A program made the translations under genes and the position numbers. From Ophiosphaerella korrae (taxonomy: Eukaryota > Ascomycota > Dothideomycetes > Pleosporales > Phaeosphaeriaceae), in assembly GCA_028456385.1 (NCBI GenBank), contig JALNQF010000024.1, positions 310,001-374,000 on the forward strand: a DNA stretch of 64,000 nt. The letters are read 5' to 3'. Of this stretch, positions 1 to 9,539 are shown one piece after another. The notes under the pieces are model-generated. The model did not search any database. It saw only the letters and a program-made list of their open reading frames with translations, and was not told where the DNA came from. Position 1 is the stretch's first letter, and every line of letters starts with the position of its first letter.

Positions 1-376
1 CCATTCTCGGGAGACTTGAAGTACAGGGAGGCGGTCCAGTAGTTACTAAAGTCCTCAGAGTATGTGCAGGATGTGCAGGTGGACTTGGCAGGTGGATCAT
101 ACTTGGCTGGCTCCATCTATAGCATGTTAGTGCGGCCTACGGCAACTCTCACTTCCATCATACCGTGAGGTTGAACGAGTTCCCCCCAATAATTTGATGC
201 GTATGAGGAGAAGGGTTCTGGCCAGGGGCGACGAGAGGGTCCGCACGCTCAACGGTAAGTTGTGAGCAACCAAAGCGAAGCATGGCCTGCGCAGAGGCAG
301 TCCGCGCTAATAGCGTACTCGCAGCGAGGGTGTTCCAAAGCATAGTGAAGGTTGGTTTGTGAAGCGTTGAAGTCAA
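1..376 (-). CDS. DUF1996-type secreted protein, 5' part (runs off window)
   Basis: Two exons are visible: 376-164 and 116-1, separated by a 47-bp intron (163-117, GTATGA...CTATAG), in phase 0. Exon 1 encodes a hydrophobic leader (MLWNTLAASTLLARTASA, from the second Met at 343) followed by a segment reading RADPLVAPGQNPSPHTHQI and GGNSF. Exon 2 continues with a CTSCTYSEDFSNYWTASLYF-like segment. This combination (DP.V.PG...H.H...G...F, then C..C...ED.SNYW.A.LYF) is the N-terminal signature I know from fungal DUF1996 proteins, which are usually secreted and often carry C-terminal WSC or lectin-like parts. Function is unknown. The rest of the gene lies left of base 1. The start could be either Met (376 or 343); the second places the signal peptide directly at the N terminus. 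A TATA-like box lies about 30 bp upstream of 376. Confidence 0.8.
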
Positions 377-405
377 AGCGATGATTTTTCAGGTGGCATC
401 CTGGC

Positions 406-413
406 TATTTATA
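406..413 (-). promoter_or_regulatory. TATA-like box of the DUF1996-type gene
   Basis: TATAAATA on the minus strand, about 30 bp upstream of the first ATG (376) of the DUF1996-type gene. Position and sequence fit a fungal TATA element with a very short leader. No transcription start is known. Confidence 0.4.
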
Positions 414-1583
414 CTGAAGCCAAATCTCGACCTGAATCCCATTATCAATCTGGATTCTGAGACATGATAGTAGGGTACCCTCAAACGCCCAATGATTCTT
501 CTGGGTGTAGAGAACCCAATATCGTGGGTGGATTTGATTTGCAGACTCTGACAGTCGGCAGTTAGCATTAAAGTGCCGGCGATCATACCGGTGGGCACTC
601 GCCATGTGGTATATTACAGAGCAGGGATCCTGTCTTGTCTTCTGCCACAGATTCGCTTAACCTAAGCCATCAAAATTCATAGCTACGCTATGTCTGAATG
701 GACAAATCAAAATGATTTGTTGGTCGGCATCTGGAAAACAGCATCTACAGGGCAGAATTGGTGACAGAACCTTAATTTTCACATCAAAATATCGGAGTTC
801 CCACCGGAGACATGCACATCAGAAGACAATTTATTTGGCTCGGGGTTCAGCGCATCTGGAGTATCGTTCAGCTTCTGATCATAAATCGGCTGTAATATAT
901 GTATGATAAACAAGGCCCTCACTGCCACGTCGCTGAGTACAATTCAAGAACCCTGGGTCTGCTGCCATAGCCGATATCTCGAAACGTTTCCACCACCCTT
1001 GACGACCTCTCTAAACTTCAGGCTGTCTGCCACCTTTTTTCAGCATCAGTCAAATGGATCTAATCGTACTTTCTCAGAGCCAAGGCACCGAGTGAGAGTT
1101 GATCCCTGACAATGAACCGGTTTGTGTGTGAACACTAGTTCTGCGCCAGCATGAAAGTGGCCTGGCCCATTCATTCTGTTATCGATGTGGTGCCAGAGCC
1201 TTAGTATGCATCCCGTCATACTTCATCTGGATTATCGATTTAGTGTAATGAATCGGCAGGCGATATATTTGGACTGTGTCGCAATTTACACCGTAACATG
1301 CTACAGAGCACACGCAGATTCGATGAGGTATATGATGTCGCGGTAAATAAAATGATCAAGATTAGTCGTTGCAGAGTGTCCTATGTATTACTCAGAGAGC
1401 GTACACTGTTGTACATGTTGAAGCCCGTAGTATGTAAGCTTCATGTTCTGCGTTACAGCAACAAAGTGGCGGCCAAACCACTACGCAATCTCTCGGTGTG
1501 ATCAAACAGGACGTGACGCTTGTACATGAGACACTCTTGGTGACCCAGCTCCCTTCTTGGTCCGAAACTGTTTTGCTATCCTC
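414..1583. other. Intergenic, no gene seen
   Basis: Only short open frames without codon structure or recognisable motifs. It contains the upstream flank of the DUF1996-type gene and the 3' flank of the membrane-protein gene ending at 1584. I see no RNA gene or repeat. Confidence 0.5.
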
Positions 1584-2653
1584 TCATGAAGTTATGGCCC
1601 TCGTTATCTTTCTGACATCATGAGCCTTGACCGCTCCTACTGTGTCAGGGCCCGAAGCGAGTGAATCTGCCGGCTTCGATATCGAGGCTTTCTGGCTAAT
1701 CTTCTCAGAAGATGTTGATTTGGTGTCAGCGTGCTTGTGTGACCTGTCAGATGCACGCTTTTTCTGTTTTCTCTTTACGTGGAACCTTATCGGGCAGTTA
1801 GATATCGTCCTGTATCCAGTGTTACTCGATATCATTTGACTCTTACCACCAAGCAAGGAGAGAAATAATTGCCGCTCCACCAATGGTGCACCCAACAATT
1901 GCACCAATACCAAAATCTTTAACTTGATTAGTAGTAAGCTTACATAGCGAGTCACAAAATTACCTGTTGGCATAGCACTACCTCCTGGGTGCGGTGCAAC
2001 AGTTGCTCCAAGTGTGGCTGAACGGGATGCATGTGTCGTGGTATTGTAAGTTGAGGTGGGTGTCAATCGTAGATTTGTAGCTGCATAAGCTAATGCCGAG
2101 TAAGGGATGCTGTCGCAAAAGTGCTGTGTCAAGGTTCTCGAGCCATTGTAGAGATATCGATACTCAGCACAATGAGGATACTAGCTTGAAGTACATTTGA
2201 GCACAAGCCTATCCCGGAGAGTAGCAGAAGTAGTATAGGCACTAGATGGAATACATGTAGTTGCGATTTTGCACTCCGAAGACGCAAGTCCAGTACTGCA
2301 ACATCCTTGAACTGATGCTTCTTGCGAAGTGTAACACCCATAACCTTGAGTACAAGTGATCGGAGCGCTACTGCGAGCATCAAATCCACATGTCTTATCG
2401 AAGAAATCTACATCATGATGCCGGAGTTCTACTCCAAGAGCTGGCGAAGTGATGATCGCCGCAGGCTCCGCCGACTTTGCCGGATTTGCTGTCGTTATTC
2501 GAGCTGATGTCAACCGCAGCGCTGCCGGTGTTGCATTGAGGGAATTAAGCTGTGAATAATCAGTGAGTTCCTTCCCTTTCTCAATTCGCGTCGTACTGGA
2601 TGGGAGCAGATTAACGCAGCGAGATTGAAGAGCAGTATCAGAAGAGTTTGCAT
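1584..2653 (-). pseudogene. Cys-rich single-pass membrane protein with one in-frame TAG
   Basis: Four exons fit exactly: 2653-2597, 2549-1964, 1916-1847 and 1785-1584 (915 nt, 305 codons), with introns of 47, 47 and 61 bp. Exon 1 is a signal peptide (MQTLLILLFNLAALICS). The ectodomain has ordered cysteines (KTCGFDARSSAPITC, GYGC, GCC, ATTC, LKC, HCAEY), a pattern common in fungal wall-sensor-like proteins of unknown function. Exon 3 creates a glycine-rich transmembrane helix (FGIGAIVGCTIGG, then AAIISLLAWW), followed by a basic cytosolic tail (FHVKRKQKKR). The only defect is a TAG at 2183-2181 between CTSS and YPHCAEY. No splice choice I tried removes it in frame. A CAG-to-TAG change would explain it. 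The exact joins argue for a recently intact gene, or a sequence error. Confidence 0.7.
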
Positions 2654-2931
2654 TGTGGGCTCACGGATAGGTCAACCAGGGCTGAGACGCGCTTCATCAA
2701 GTATGCAACCCCGCATTTGAGTGGATTATACCATATGCACTGCCTCACTCAGCTGTATTGTGGCGTGCGCCATGCACTCGAAGGGAAGAAAATAAACCAT
2801 CTTAGCTTTAGGGCTGAGAACACCTCCAACAAGACGTGGGCGTTTTCCCATGAACTCTCTATCTACTGCAACATTACTGAACAACGCTGTAAGAGTTCAT
2901 CCGCATTTTCGATACATCTTTATTCAGGGAC

Positions 2932-4130
2932 ATGGTTCAAGACTGTACTGAGTTCTCATCTCGGACAGACTTTTCTGGATATGTCACACTTTTGAGAAAC
3001 GCCACACATGGTAATTTCAGCCTCGTTCAGAACCTCTGCAAAGCAGAAATATGTGGGGCACTGTGGGGTCTCTGAAATCCAGATATCAGCGGTATCGGTA
3101 TGGCAACTGGATATATCTTCGAAACTGTCATATGCGCCTGCCTTTTGTGCGCCTATATATGGAGTAATTTGAGTGAGCACAGATCAGGGCTCTTACATGT
3201 CGCAGCGGCAACCTTCTACGACAACGCGCTATTCTTTACCTTTGCTGTACAAATAGCAAGTGTTGCCACTTTAGCGAAAGCCAATTTTGGGAAGGGCGCA
3301 GACGGGATGGGCGCCATCACTATGAAAATTAGCTGGATCGTATCGACTTTGACACTATTGCCATTGCTACCATTGGTCCTCCGCTATCAAATATTTGAAA
3401 TAGGAAACACTTCAACAGTTGAATATTGCACAACTGAATCTCCGATAGCCAAAACAAGCGACACAGAAGTAGCTACCGGCTATGATGACGAAGACGAAAG
3501 CTTGCCAGCGCAGCAAAGCCATCGTTTGCTTTTGTTTATTATCTGTTGGCTGATATATTTTTATCAATTTTTCTCACGGATGTGCGGCACATTTGGTATG
3601 CTGCCGACAATTACGTCGTCGAAAAGGATTCGCTGACAAAAGCAGAAGCAAGCCAAATCGGTGACGCGCCTGAACCAGTTATATCAAATATTGACCGATC
3701 CAAGATTGAGGAAGCTTGTCTAGAGAATGTGAGGGCAGTCACTGAGAGTGAGGAGACAGTAATGACGGCATTCGGAGCAGGCAGTTGGCTGTTCGTCGCC
3801 GCTGTCATCATCTACATGGTCATCCTGTCAACATTGAAGAGCAACCAAAGCGCGAAACTCCAGTTCCTCAAAAGAAGGAGACTCACATTTGATGGAGAAA
3901 AGGACAAGGTGAACAATGCTTACTCCTGGCTCTTCGTGTGTGGATCCGTTATGGTATTCCTCGTCGCTGAATTTTGGTCCTTCTTCCGGTTACGACAATT
4001 TCAACGCGACATGGTAGAGGCCGCAGGTCAAAATTTCACCGATCTTCAATGGATTTTTGGGCAAATAATGGCTGTGGTTGTATTCTTGCCTGTCGTGTCG
4101 GAGGTTATTTTCCATTGGAGACAACAATAG
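2932..4130 (+). pseudogene. Multi-pass membrane protein of unknown function with one in-frame TGA
   Basis: Exons 2932-3595 and 3646-4130 join across a 50-bp intron (GTATGC...AAAGCAG, branch GCTGAC), 383 codons in all. The N terminus has a luminal Cys segment (MVQDCTEF, LCKAEICGALWG) followed by NPDISGIG, then several hydrophobic helices (IFETVICACLLCAYIW, ISWIVSTLTLLPLLPLVL, LLLFIICWLIYFYQFF) and, after a loop with SQIGDAPEP, three more (SWLFVAAVIIYMVIL, SWLFVCGSVMVFLVAEF, IFGQIMAVVVFLPVV). This architecture matches an uncharacterised fungal seven-helix-type family with a C...C...NPDI.GIG luminal motif; I know no function. Codon 48 is TGA (3073-3075), just before NPDISGIG. Translation could restart at ATG 3100 but would lose the Cys motif. 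A CGA-to-TGA change is one simple explanation. Confidence 0.65.
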
Positions 4131-4690
4131 CCAAACGCATCCCGCAAACGTCACAAGGCGCACAAGGCTGCTGCAAAAACTTCGACTCGAAATTGAACCA
4201 AGGTTTTACAAATGAAATAGCCGCGCGGCAACGATTTGAGTTGATTTGGCTCGTCATCAAAGAGCGTCTACTTTGGCTACAGCAATAAGGCAACGTTGTG
4301 GATCTTGGTGTACCGACTCAATTCGATTACAGCCGACAGTTAGGACCCACATATTGGAGTGTTATTGACGACGTATATCCATTGTTGCTTGGTACAATGT
4401 TGGTCGCAACATTTACGTTCACTACTCAATCAAAACCGAGGGTAACATTTCTCTGAGGCCGTGCGCAAAGCTAATGCCAGCACTAATAGAGCCGGCACTT
4501 GAAGCTTTACTAGTAAGACGCATGGATGCTGTGACTGCACAGAGGAGATCCCGGTGGTGCGTCGAATCTTTCTACTCAGTAGCTGTTAGAACCTAGCACT
4601 TGAATGACTTGAGCACCAACGTACCCGTGGTCTTGGTATTGATAATTTGCGTTAGTAGTCTTGACCCTACTATCACGATTTTGCCAGGCC
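4131..4690. other. Convergent intergenic region
   Basis: Lies between the tail of the membrane-protein gene and the 3' end of the glycosyltransferase gene. A short continuation in another frame (to 4288) shows no family signal. Nothing else recognised. Confidence 0.4.
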
Positions 4691-5782
4691 TCAAACAGGA
4701 TCCATCTCTTTCCCCCTCCTACTCAGTGACATTCGGCGTAGCCTCTGTCGTCCCATCCTAAAACCCACAGCGGCAGCTACGACAAGGAACCCGATCAATG
4801 CGTATGGTTTCTCTACAATCCACAATATGACGGCGACGTCGGTACCGTGCCATGTTCCTCCCGGGCTATGACCAAAGAATGTGTGCGTTTCGGAATAATA
4901 TATTTGCGGCAGAACGAAAAAGGTGTTGGCGTCAGCTACTGAGCGTCAGTATCCCCGCTAAAACTGATTATATAACGGGATAACGAAAAGAAGCTCACGT
5001 GTCTTAACCCCGATATGCCTCTCTACCTCCCCTACATGTTCAAACCATTCCTTTAGAATATCGCTTGTGAACTGCGGTCCTGTCGAGTAGAATATCGTAA
5101 GGTAAGGGAATATCCAGTTCTTATCATGCCGCTCTAGTTGGGTGGCCATTCTCTCCACAATGGGATGTTTAGCCCGAGCTGCCATCAAGTCGTTGTTGAC
5201 GCCCAGTGGTGACGCCTCCGGGAACCACGCTGGAAAATTCAGCAAAGGGTCCAGGGGGCGCCGGCATGAAATGTCAAGATCCATGTACACGCCGCCATAG
5301 TGATATAAAACGAAATATTTCAACGCATCGATGCGCTGGATAGGATGCCTGTAGCCATCGTAGACTGGGAGAAACCAAGCATACTCGCTCGACAAGAACT
5401 GCCGGGCTCCTGTCGCATTCCATATGCGTACCTCGTAGGTTGGATTGAACTCGCGACAGAGCTCTGGGGCTCTGGAGCTCGATGTGGGAATCTGACTGGC
5501 TCCATCGTGGGTCGGGTAGAGATTCTGGAACCAAATGAAGTGAATCACCCGAGGGATCTGGGGTTTTGTGAACGTCGTTGTGTAGTCAAAATCAAGGGGC
5601 GGTTGCTCGTGGCGCGCGACTGAGTCGTTAAGTACTTTCATATATGAGGATGGAAAGTCGTCTGATGTGATCTTCCGTTGATGGATGTGTTGCTGGAAGA
5701 GATACTGACGACGGACAAGCCGAAGACAGTAGACGAGCGCTACGAGCGACAAAGCTCGAACAATGTATCGTGTTCGTAACAT
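4691..5782 (-). CDS. GT32-type glycosyltransferase with DXD motif
   Basis: Exons 5782-4999 and 4938-4691 join across a 60-bp intron (GTGAGC...CTCAG) to give 343 aa. The protein is type II: a short basic N terminus, then a signal anchor (YIVRALSLVALVYCL). It continues with PRVIHFIWFQ, a sugar-binding region (IQRIDALKYFVLYHYGGVYMD) and the metal-binding DLD of the DXD motif, the hallmark of the Gly_transf_sug family (Och1 and the Sur1/Csh1 group). Exon 2 supplies the HSPGGTWHGTD histidine motif seen near the end of this family, then a C-terminal membrane helix (YALIGFLVVAAAVGF) and a basic tail. A role in Golgi mannosylation of glycans or inositolphosphoceramides is inferred from the family; the acceptor cannot be read from sequence. 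The open frame extends upstream without an ATG, so the start is 5782. Confidence 0.88.
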
Positions 5783-7568
5783 GGCATTACTAAATGGGTT
5801 GGATCGCGCAATCAGCAATCACAGTGTTGTCGGAACACCTGAGTGGGAATGAATGATGACAGTGAACAAACAACGACAGCAATCCAGAGAGGGAGGGATG
5901 TGGGACAGTGTGGCTGAAGTATCAGCGCTCCTTGTATCATATCCAGATGACTGATCATAGCTAGGTGCCTTGGCTCGCTGTTTGACTAGAGGTTTTTTGC
6001 TATTTACTGGTCAATGGGATCCCTTTGCAGCACGCCTTAGCAACTCATTTCCGGCTCTGTGATACTGCATTTACGCCAAGTACATGGCACTCTTCTTTTG
6101 TAAAGCTGATTTATCAATGGTAAGGAAAATGCAGAGCGAAAACTTGTTCCATGGTCTCCCTGCTGAGTATTAATTATCATGCTCAAAACTCTAACGCGGG
6201 GTGGTCGTGGTTACGCGCTTTGGAACATTTTGCGATAGAATGATAGGGCTGTGTATGGAATACGAATCCTTCGTTACAAGGTATCAAGGGTGTATCATAG
6301 CTGGGCTAGGCTGGATGCCTAACATTCTCGAAGGATGTGCTGATGTCGCATGCATGCCCGGAGTGTCGTGGCACATTAATTACCAGAATAGGAATTAGGA
6401 GAGAATGTCCGGGTACTAAATTAGATTGTACCATGTACAAGAAGTATAAAAAGCCTGTGATCGAATAAGCATAGAAAGGTAGGGCTTGCTCCTTCCTTGT
6501 CCTTTGTTTGTGTATCTTTAGATTGTGAGTACTCTTCTGAACTACCTACCTATGTACCCGATGATGTTTTGAGCCAGTGGGCTGGAAACGTGCCGATTGG
6601 GCATTTTCCCGAACACTGGCTTTAGTAAAATTTATCCAAGTATCTCGTGCATTTCCTCTTTCGTACTTATCCTTGCAACGCCTAGCTTCTGCCAAGATAG
6701 GTATGTGGACAAGCAGGTCACATTGCAAAATAAAAAAGAGTACGAAGGAGAAAATATTTTTCTTGCCTAGTTGTCGACACTGTCAGATGTCTTTTGTACT
6801 GCTGGAATTCCCACATAGCCCTTCCGAAGGGGTGACCTCCCTAATCAAATGCCGTAGTGCCGAAAAGGCTCATGCTAGAAAACATCAGCGCTACGCCTAA
6901 AAAGCCTAGTTCGGGAGGATCATAACTCAGCGCCACAAAGTCGCATGTTGATTGGGTCATGTACGGGTCGCGTAACATGTCGTGGTCAAATCAAATTTGA
7001 CAGGGACGATCGTTGCGTAAAAGCCTAACTACCAATTCCGTAAACGATAAAAAAAGCTCGAAATTTACAGAAATAGGCACAAGCGCTTGCTCCAAAGCTT
7101 GCGTTGAGTAACTGCAATGCTCGTGAATGGGACTTGGAGAATGAGCAACTTGCAAAGATTCGCTATTATAGAACACTGCCAAATACATGTGCTCGTGCAT
7201 GTAGAATTTTAGGCCGCGGGTAGCGCGCCATACTTTGCGCAATATGTTTCAAAACGGCTTAGCGCCATGGCTCAAACTCCAGCGCGGCATGAGGAGGCCT
7301 TTGACTCTACCTATGTAAATTCTTCTACAAGCCTGATATACACAATTCAACGACTGTGCCAGAATATCCATATGGGAAATGCTTTAAACTCTTTTTGTGT
7401 GTCTGAGTAAAACAAGGCTAGTAATTTTGGGCGACACCTAGGACATTCACCTTCGGCTTTCAATCCTTCGATCCTAGTCCATTCCAAGAATCAGGGCTAC
7501 GAGATCCCACGATATCCTCAAGCTCAGCAACGGCATCTCGCTTGCGCCTCCTCTCCGATTCCATCAAT
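5783..7568. other. Divergent intergenic region, 1.8 kb
   Basis: Separates the divergently transcribed glycosyltransferase and 2EXR-like genes and must hold both promoters. Short open frames here lack coding character. No repeat or RNA gene recognised. Confidence 0.45.
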
Positions 7569-8441
7569 ATGGACACTGCCAGCCAAAATCTCGCTATGTC
7601 TACTGAGGCATACCCCGCTGGCCCCATAAACGCGCAAACCAACTCCATCTTCTTCCGTCTCCCACGTGAAGTTCGAGACAAGGTCTACCACGAACTCTTC
7701 ATGCACCTCCGCATGAACTTTGTCACCGTCATCCCAGCTTCAAGCAAATGCAAACGCTCGTCCTGTGAATGGAAACGCCAATACCAGTACTCGTACAACG
7801 GGCTGCGCCGTGAGGTGCCTTGTGACACCATCCAGCGGGCCAGCCCCGACTGGCTAATCACATGCAAGCGGATTCTAGTTGAAGGCATGACGCAGTACTT
7901 CCACGGCGAAGTGTGGAAATTTTGGATGCAACCCTACACCGAAGAAAGCCCGGTTCTGCGGGACCAGGAGGTGAACCGGGTGGAGCTGGTCCTGTCCCAG
8001 GTAACCATGGATTTGATATATAGGTTTGGTCAGAATCTTTCGAGGATTTACGAACCTTTGGCGAAGTTGATGTGCAAGAACAATGTCCAGGTGGACACAG
8101 TGCGCTTTCTGGTGGGCAATACCGGGTTTCATTCGACTAAGGAGACTCCGTATCGCTACCACAAATCTGAGGATGTGGCGATGAATTTGGTGAAGTTGCT
8201 TCCTGGGGTGAAGGTCAAACGCTGGGAAGTTAACATTGTGTCTGACGAGTGTGGCGAGATTCCGTATATGGGCAATTACTACTGGGTGCTGTTTGAGTTA
8301 GTGGTGCGAACTAAGCCTGATGGCAGTGAAGGGCGAGAGTGGAAGCTGGTGGGGTTCGAAGAATCGGAAAAGTCGAAACAAGGTCGAGAGGAACTCAAAA
8401 GGAGGAATGAAAGAGATCCGTATGCCTGGAGCATATTGTAG
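7569..8441 (+). CDS. Fungal protein with F-box/2EXR-like N-terminal motif, 290 aa
   Basis: Single-exon gene; the first ATG of the frame is at 7569 (MDTASQNLAM). Residues about 27-40 read SIFFRLPREVRDKVYHEL, the short F.LP.E.R..VY motif shared by fungal F-box-like, 2EXR and DUF7730-type proteins. The remainder (ILVEGMTQYFHGEVWKFW, then a central alpha/beta stretch and a charged C terminus) is typical of this broad fungal family, which expands lineage-specifically and has no established biochemical role. No catalytic motif or membrane segment is visible. Three shorter, more diverged relatives occur at 36.4, 44.6 and 45.9 kb. It is intact with normal codon use, in line with its position in the conserved block. 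Confidence 0.8.
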   Translation: MDTASQNLAMSTEAYPAGPINAQTNSIFFRLPREVRDKVYHELFMHLRMNFVTVIPASSKCKRSSCEWKRQYQYSYNGLRREVPCDTIQRASPDWLITCKRILVEGMTQYFHGEVWKFWMQPYTEESPVLRDQEVNRVELVLSQVTMDLIYRFGQNLSRIYEPLAKLMCKNNVQVDTVRFLVGNTGFHSTKETPYRYHKSEDVAMNLVKLLPGVKVKRWEVNIVSDECGEIPYMGNYYWVLFELVVRTKPDGSEGREWKLVGFEESEKSKQGREELKRRNERDPYAWSIL

Positions 8442-9539
8442 GACGGTAGTACAAGTACATGTATCTAGCATAGGTAGTTGATACTTGAGTAGACACAGGC
8501 TAATTTGAAATGACACCGGCAGAATCTTTGCTAACTCTTCTACCTACCACCCCTGTAAAAGTAGCCCGATTAGTAGGCACTCCAATTAGACTAGTTGACG
8601 ATAGTCTGTCGAACATAACAACAAATATGAAAAAAAAAAATACATTTTATAGATCAAGCTCCACATGAAAACCCTCGAGAATCCCAGAAGGTAGCTCATA
8701 CTACCATGTTTCTTCAGCGCCAAATATATTACAACAGTACAGTTCCAATTAACTAAGATCGGTGCAACTAGACATATAAACGCCTTGTAGAGTTTGGAAT
8801 CTAAGTACCTAAAATATATCACCGTTGATGAATGAATACCTATGCCAAACACCATGAAACCACGCGCACTCCCGTCAATGTCAGACTATACGTTCAATTC
8901 ATTACCGCAACATCCCCATGTGCTGATATACATGACTTATCAACAAATCAAACACACACACTATCAACTAACACCACATGCCCAAATTTGCACTTGCGCA
9001 GCCTGCTCTGAAATGCGCGAAAACAAACTGGAAAGACGTCACCACCCTCAATGTATCCACTCCTCGATCCATACATTTCGTCGATATACTCTCCCCACAC
9101 TATGCAGTTCATCCCGCCACAATTACACGCCACACTCTATTCCTCATCACCTCACCTTATCTCACACATACAACATGCAACACACGCAACATCTTCAACT
9201 TAATACAGTCCACCCTTGCATTATATATATATTACCAACTACCACATGCCGATCCCATCCGATCCCTGCCTCCCAACCCCCTCTACCCCTCCCTCCCTTC
9301 CACCCCATAACTCCCACAAAAAAAGACAATCCATGGTCTACCAAAGACCGGGTATATAAACGCCACCACCCAAAGCCCCCCATCGCAAAAAATAAAATTA
9401 CACCAAGAAAGCAAATCAACTAACTAATAGGGGTATATAAGCTGTGACAAAAACAGAATAAAGGAGAAGAGAAAAGGCCGCCAGTTTAAGTGAATGTGAA
9501 AGGGAAAGACAAAAAAACGCCCAGGGAAGAGGAAGGGGT
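8442..9539. other. Convergent intergenic region with CA-rich tract
   Basis: 3' flanks of two convergent genes. It includes an A-run near 8630 and a pyrimidine/CA-rich stretch (about 8930-9320) whose long open frames are low-complexity artefacts. Nothing else recognised. Confidence 0.45.

Noticed and set aside
2933..3075. Stop-codon reassignment or programmed read-through to explain the in-frame TGA/TAG codons
   Set aside because: Different stop codons are involved (TGA, TAG, TAA), genes elsewhere in the window end normally at all three, and no read-through context is shared.
8842..9423. 193-aa and 110-aa plus-strand open frames
   Set aside because: CA/CT-rich low-complexity sequence between convergent genes, without domain signal or codon structure.
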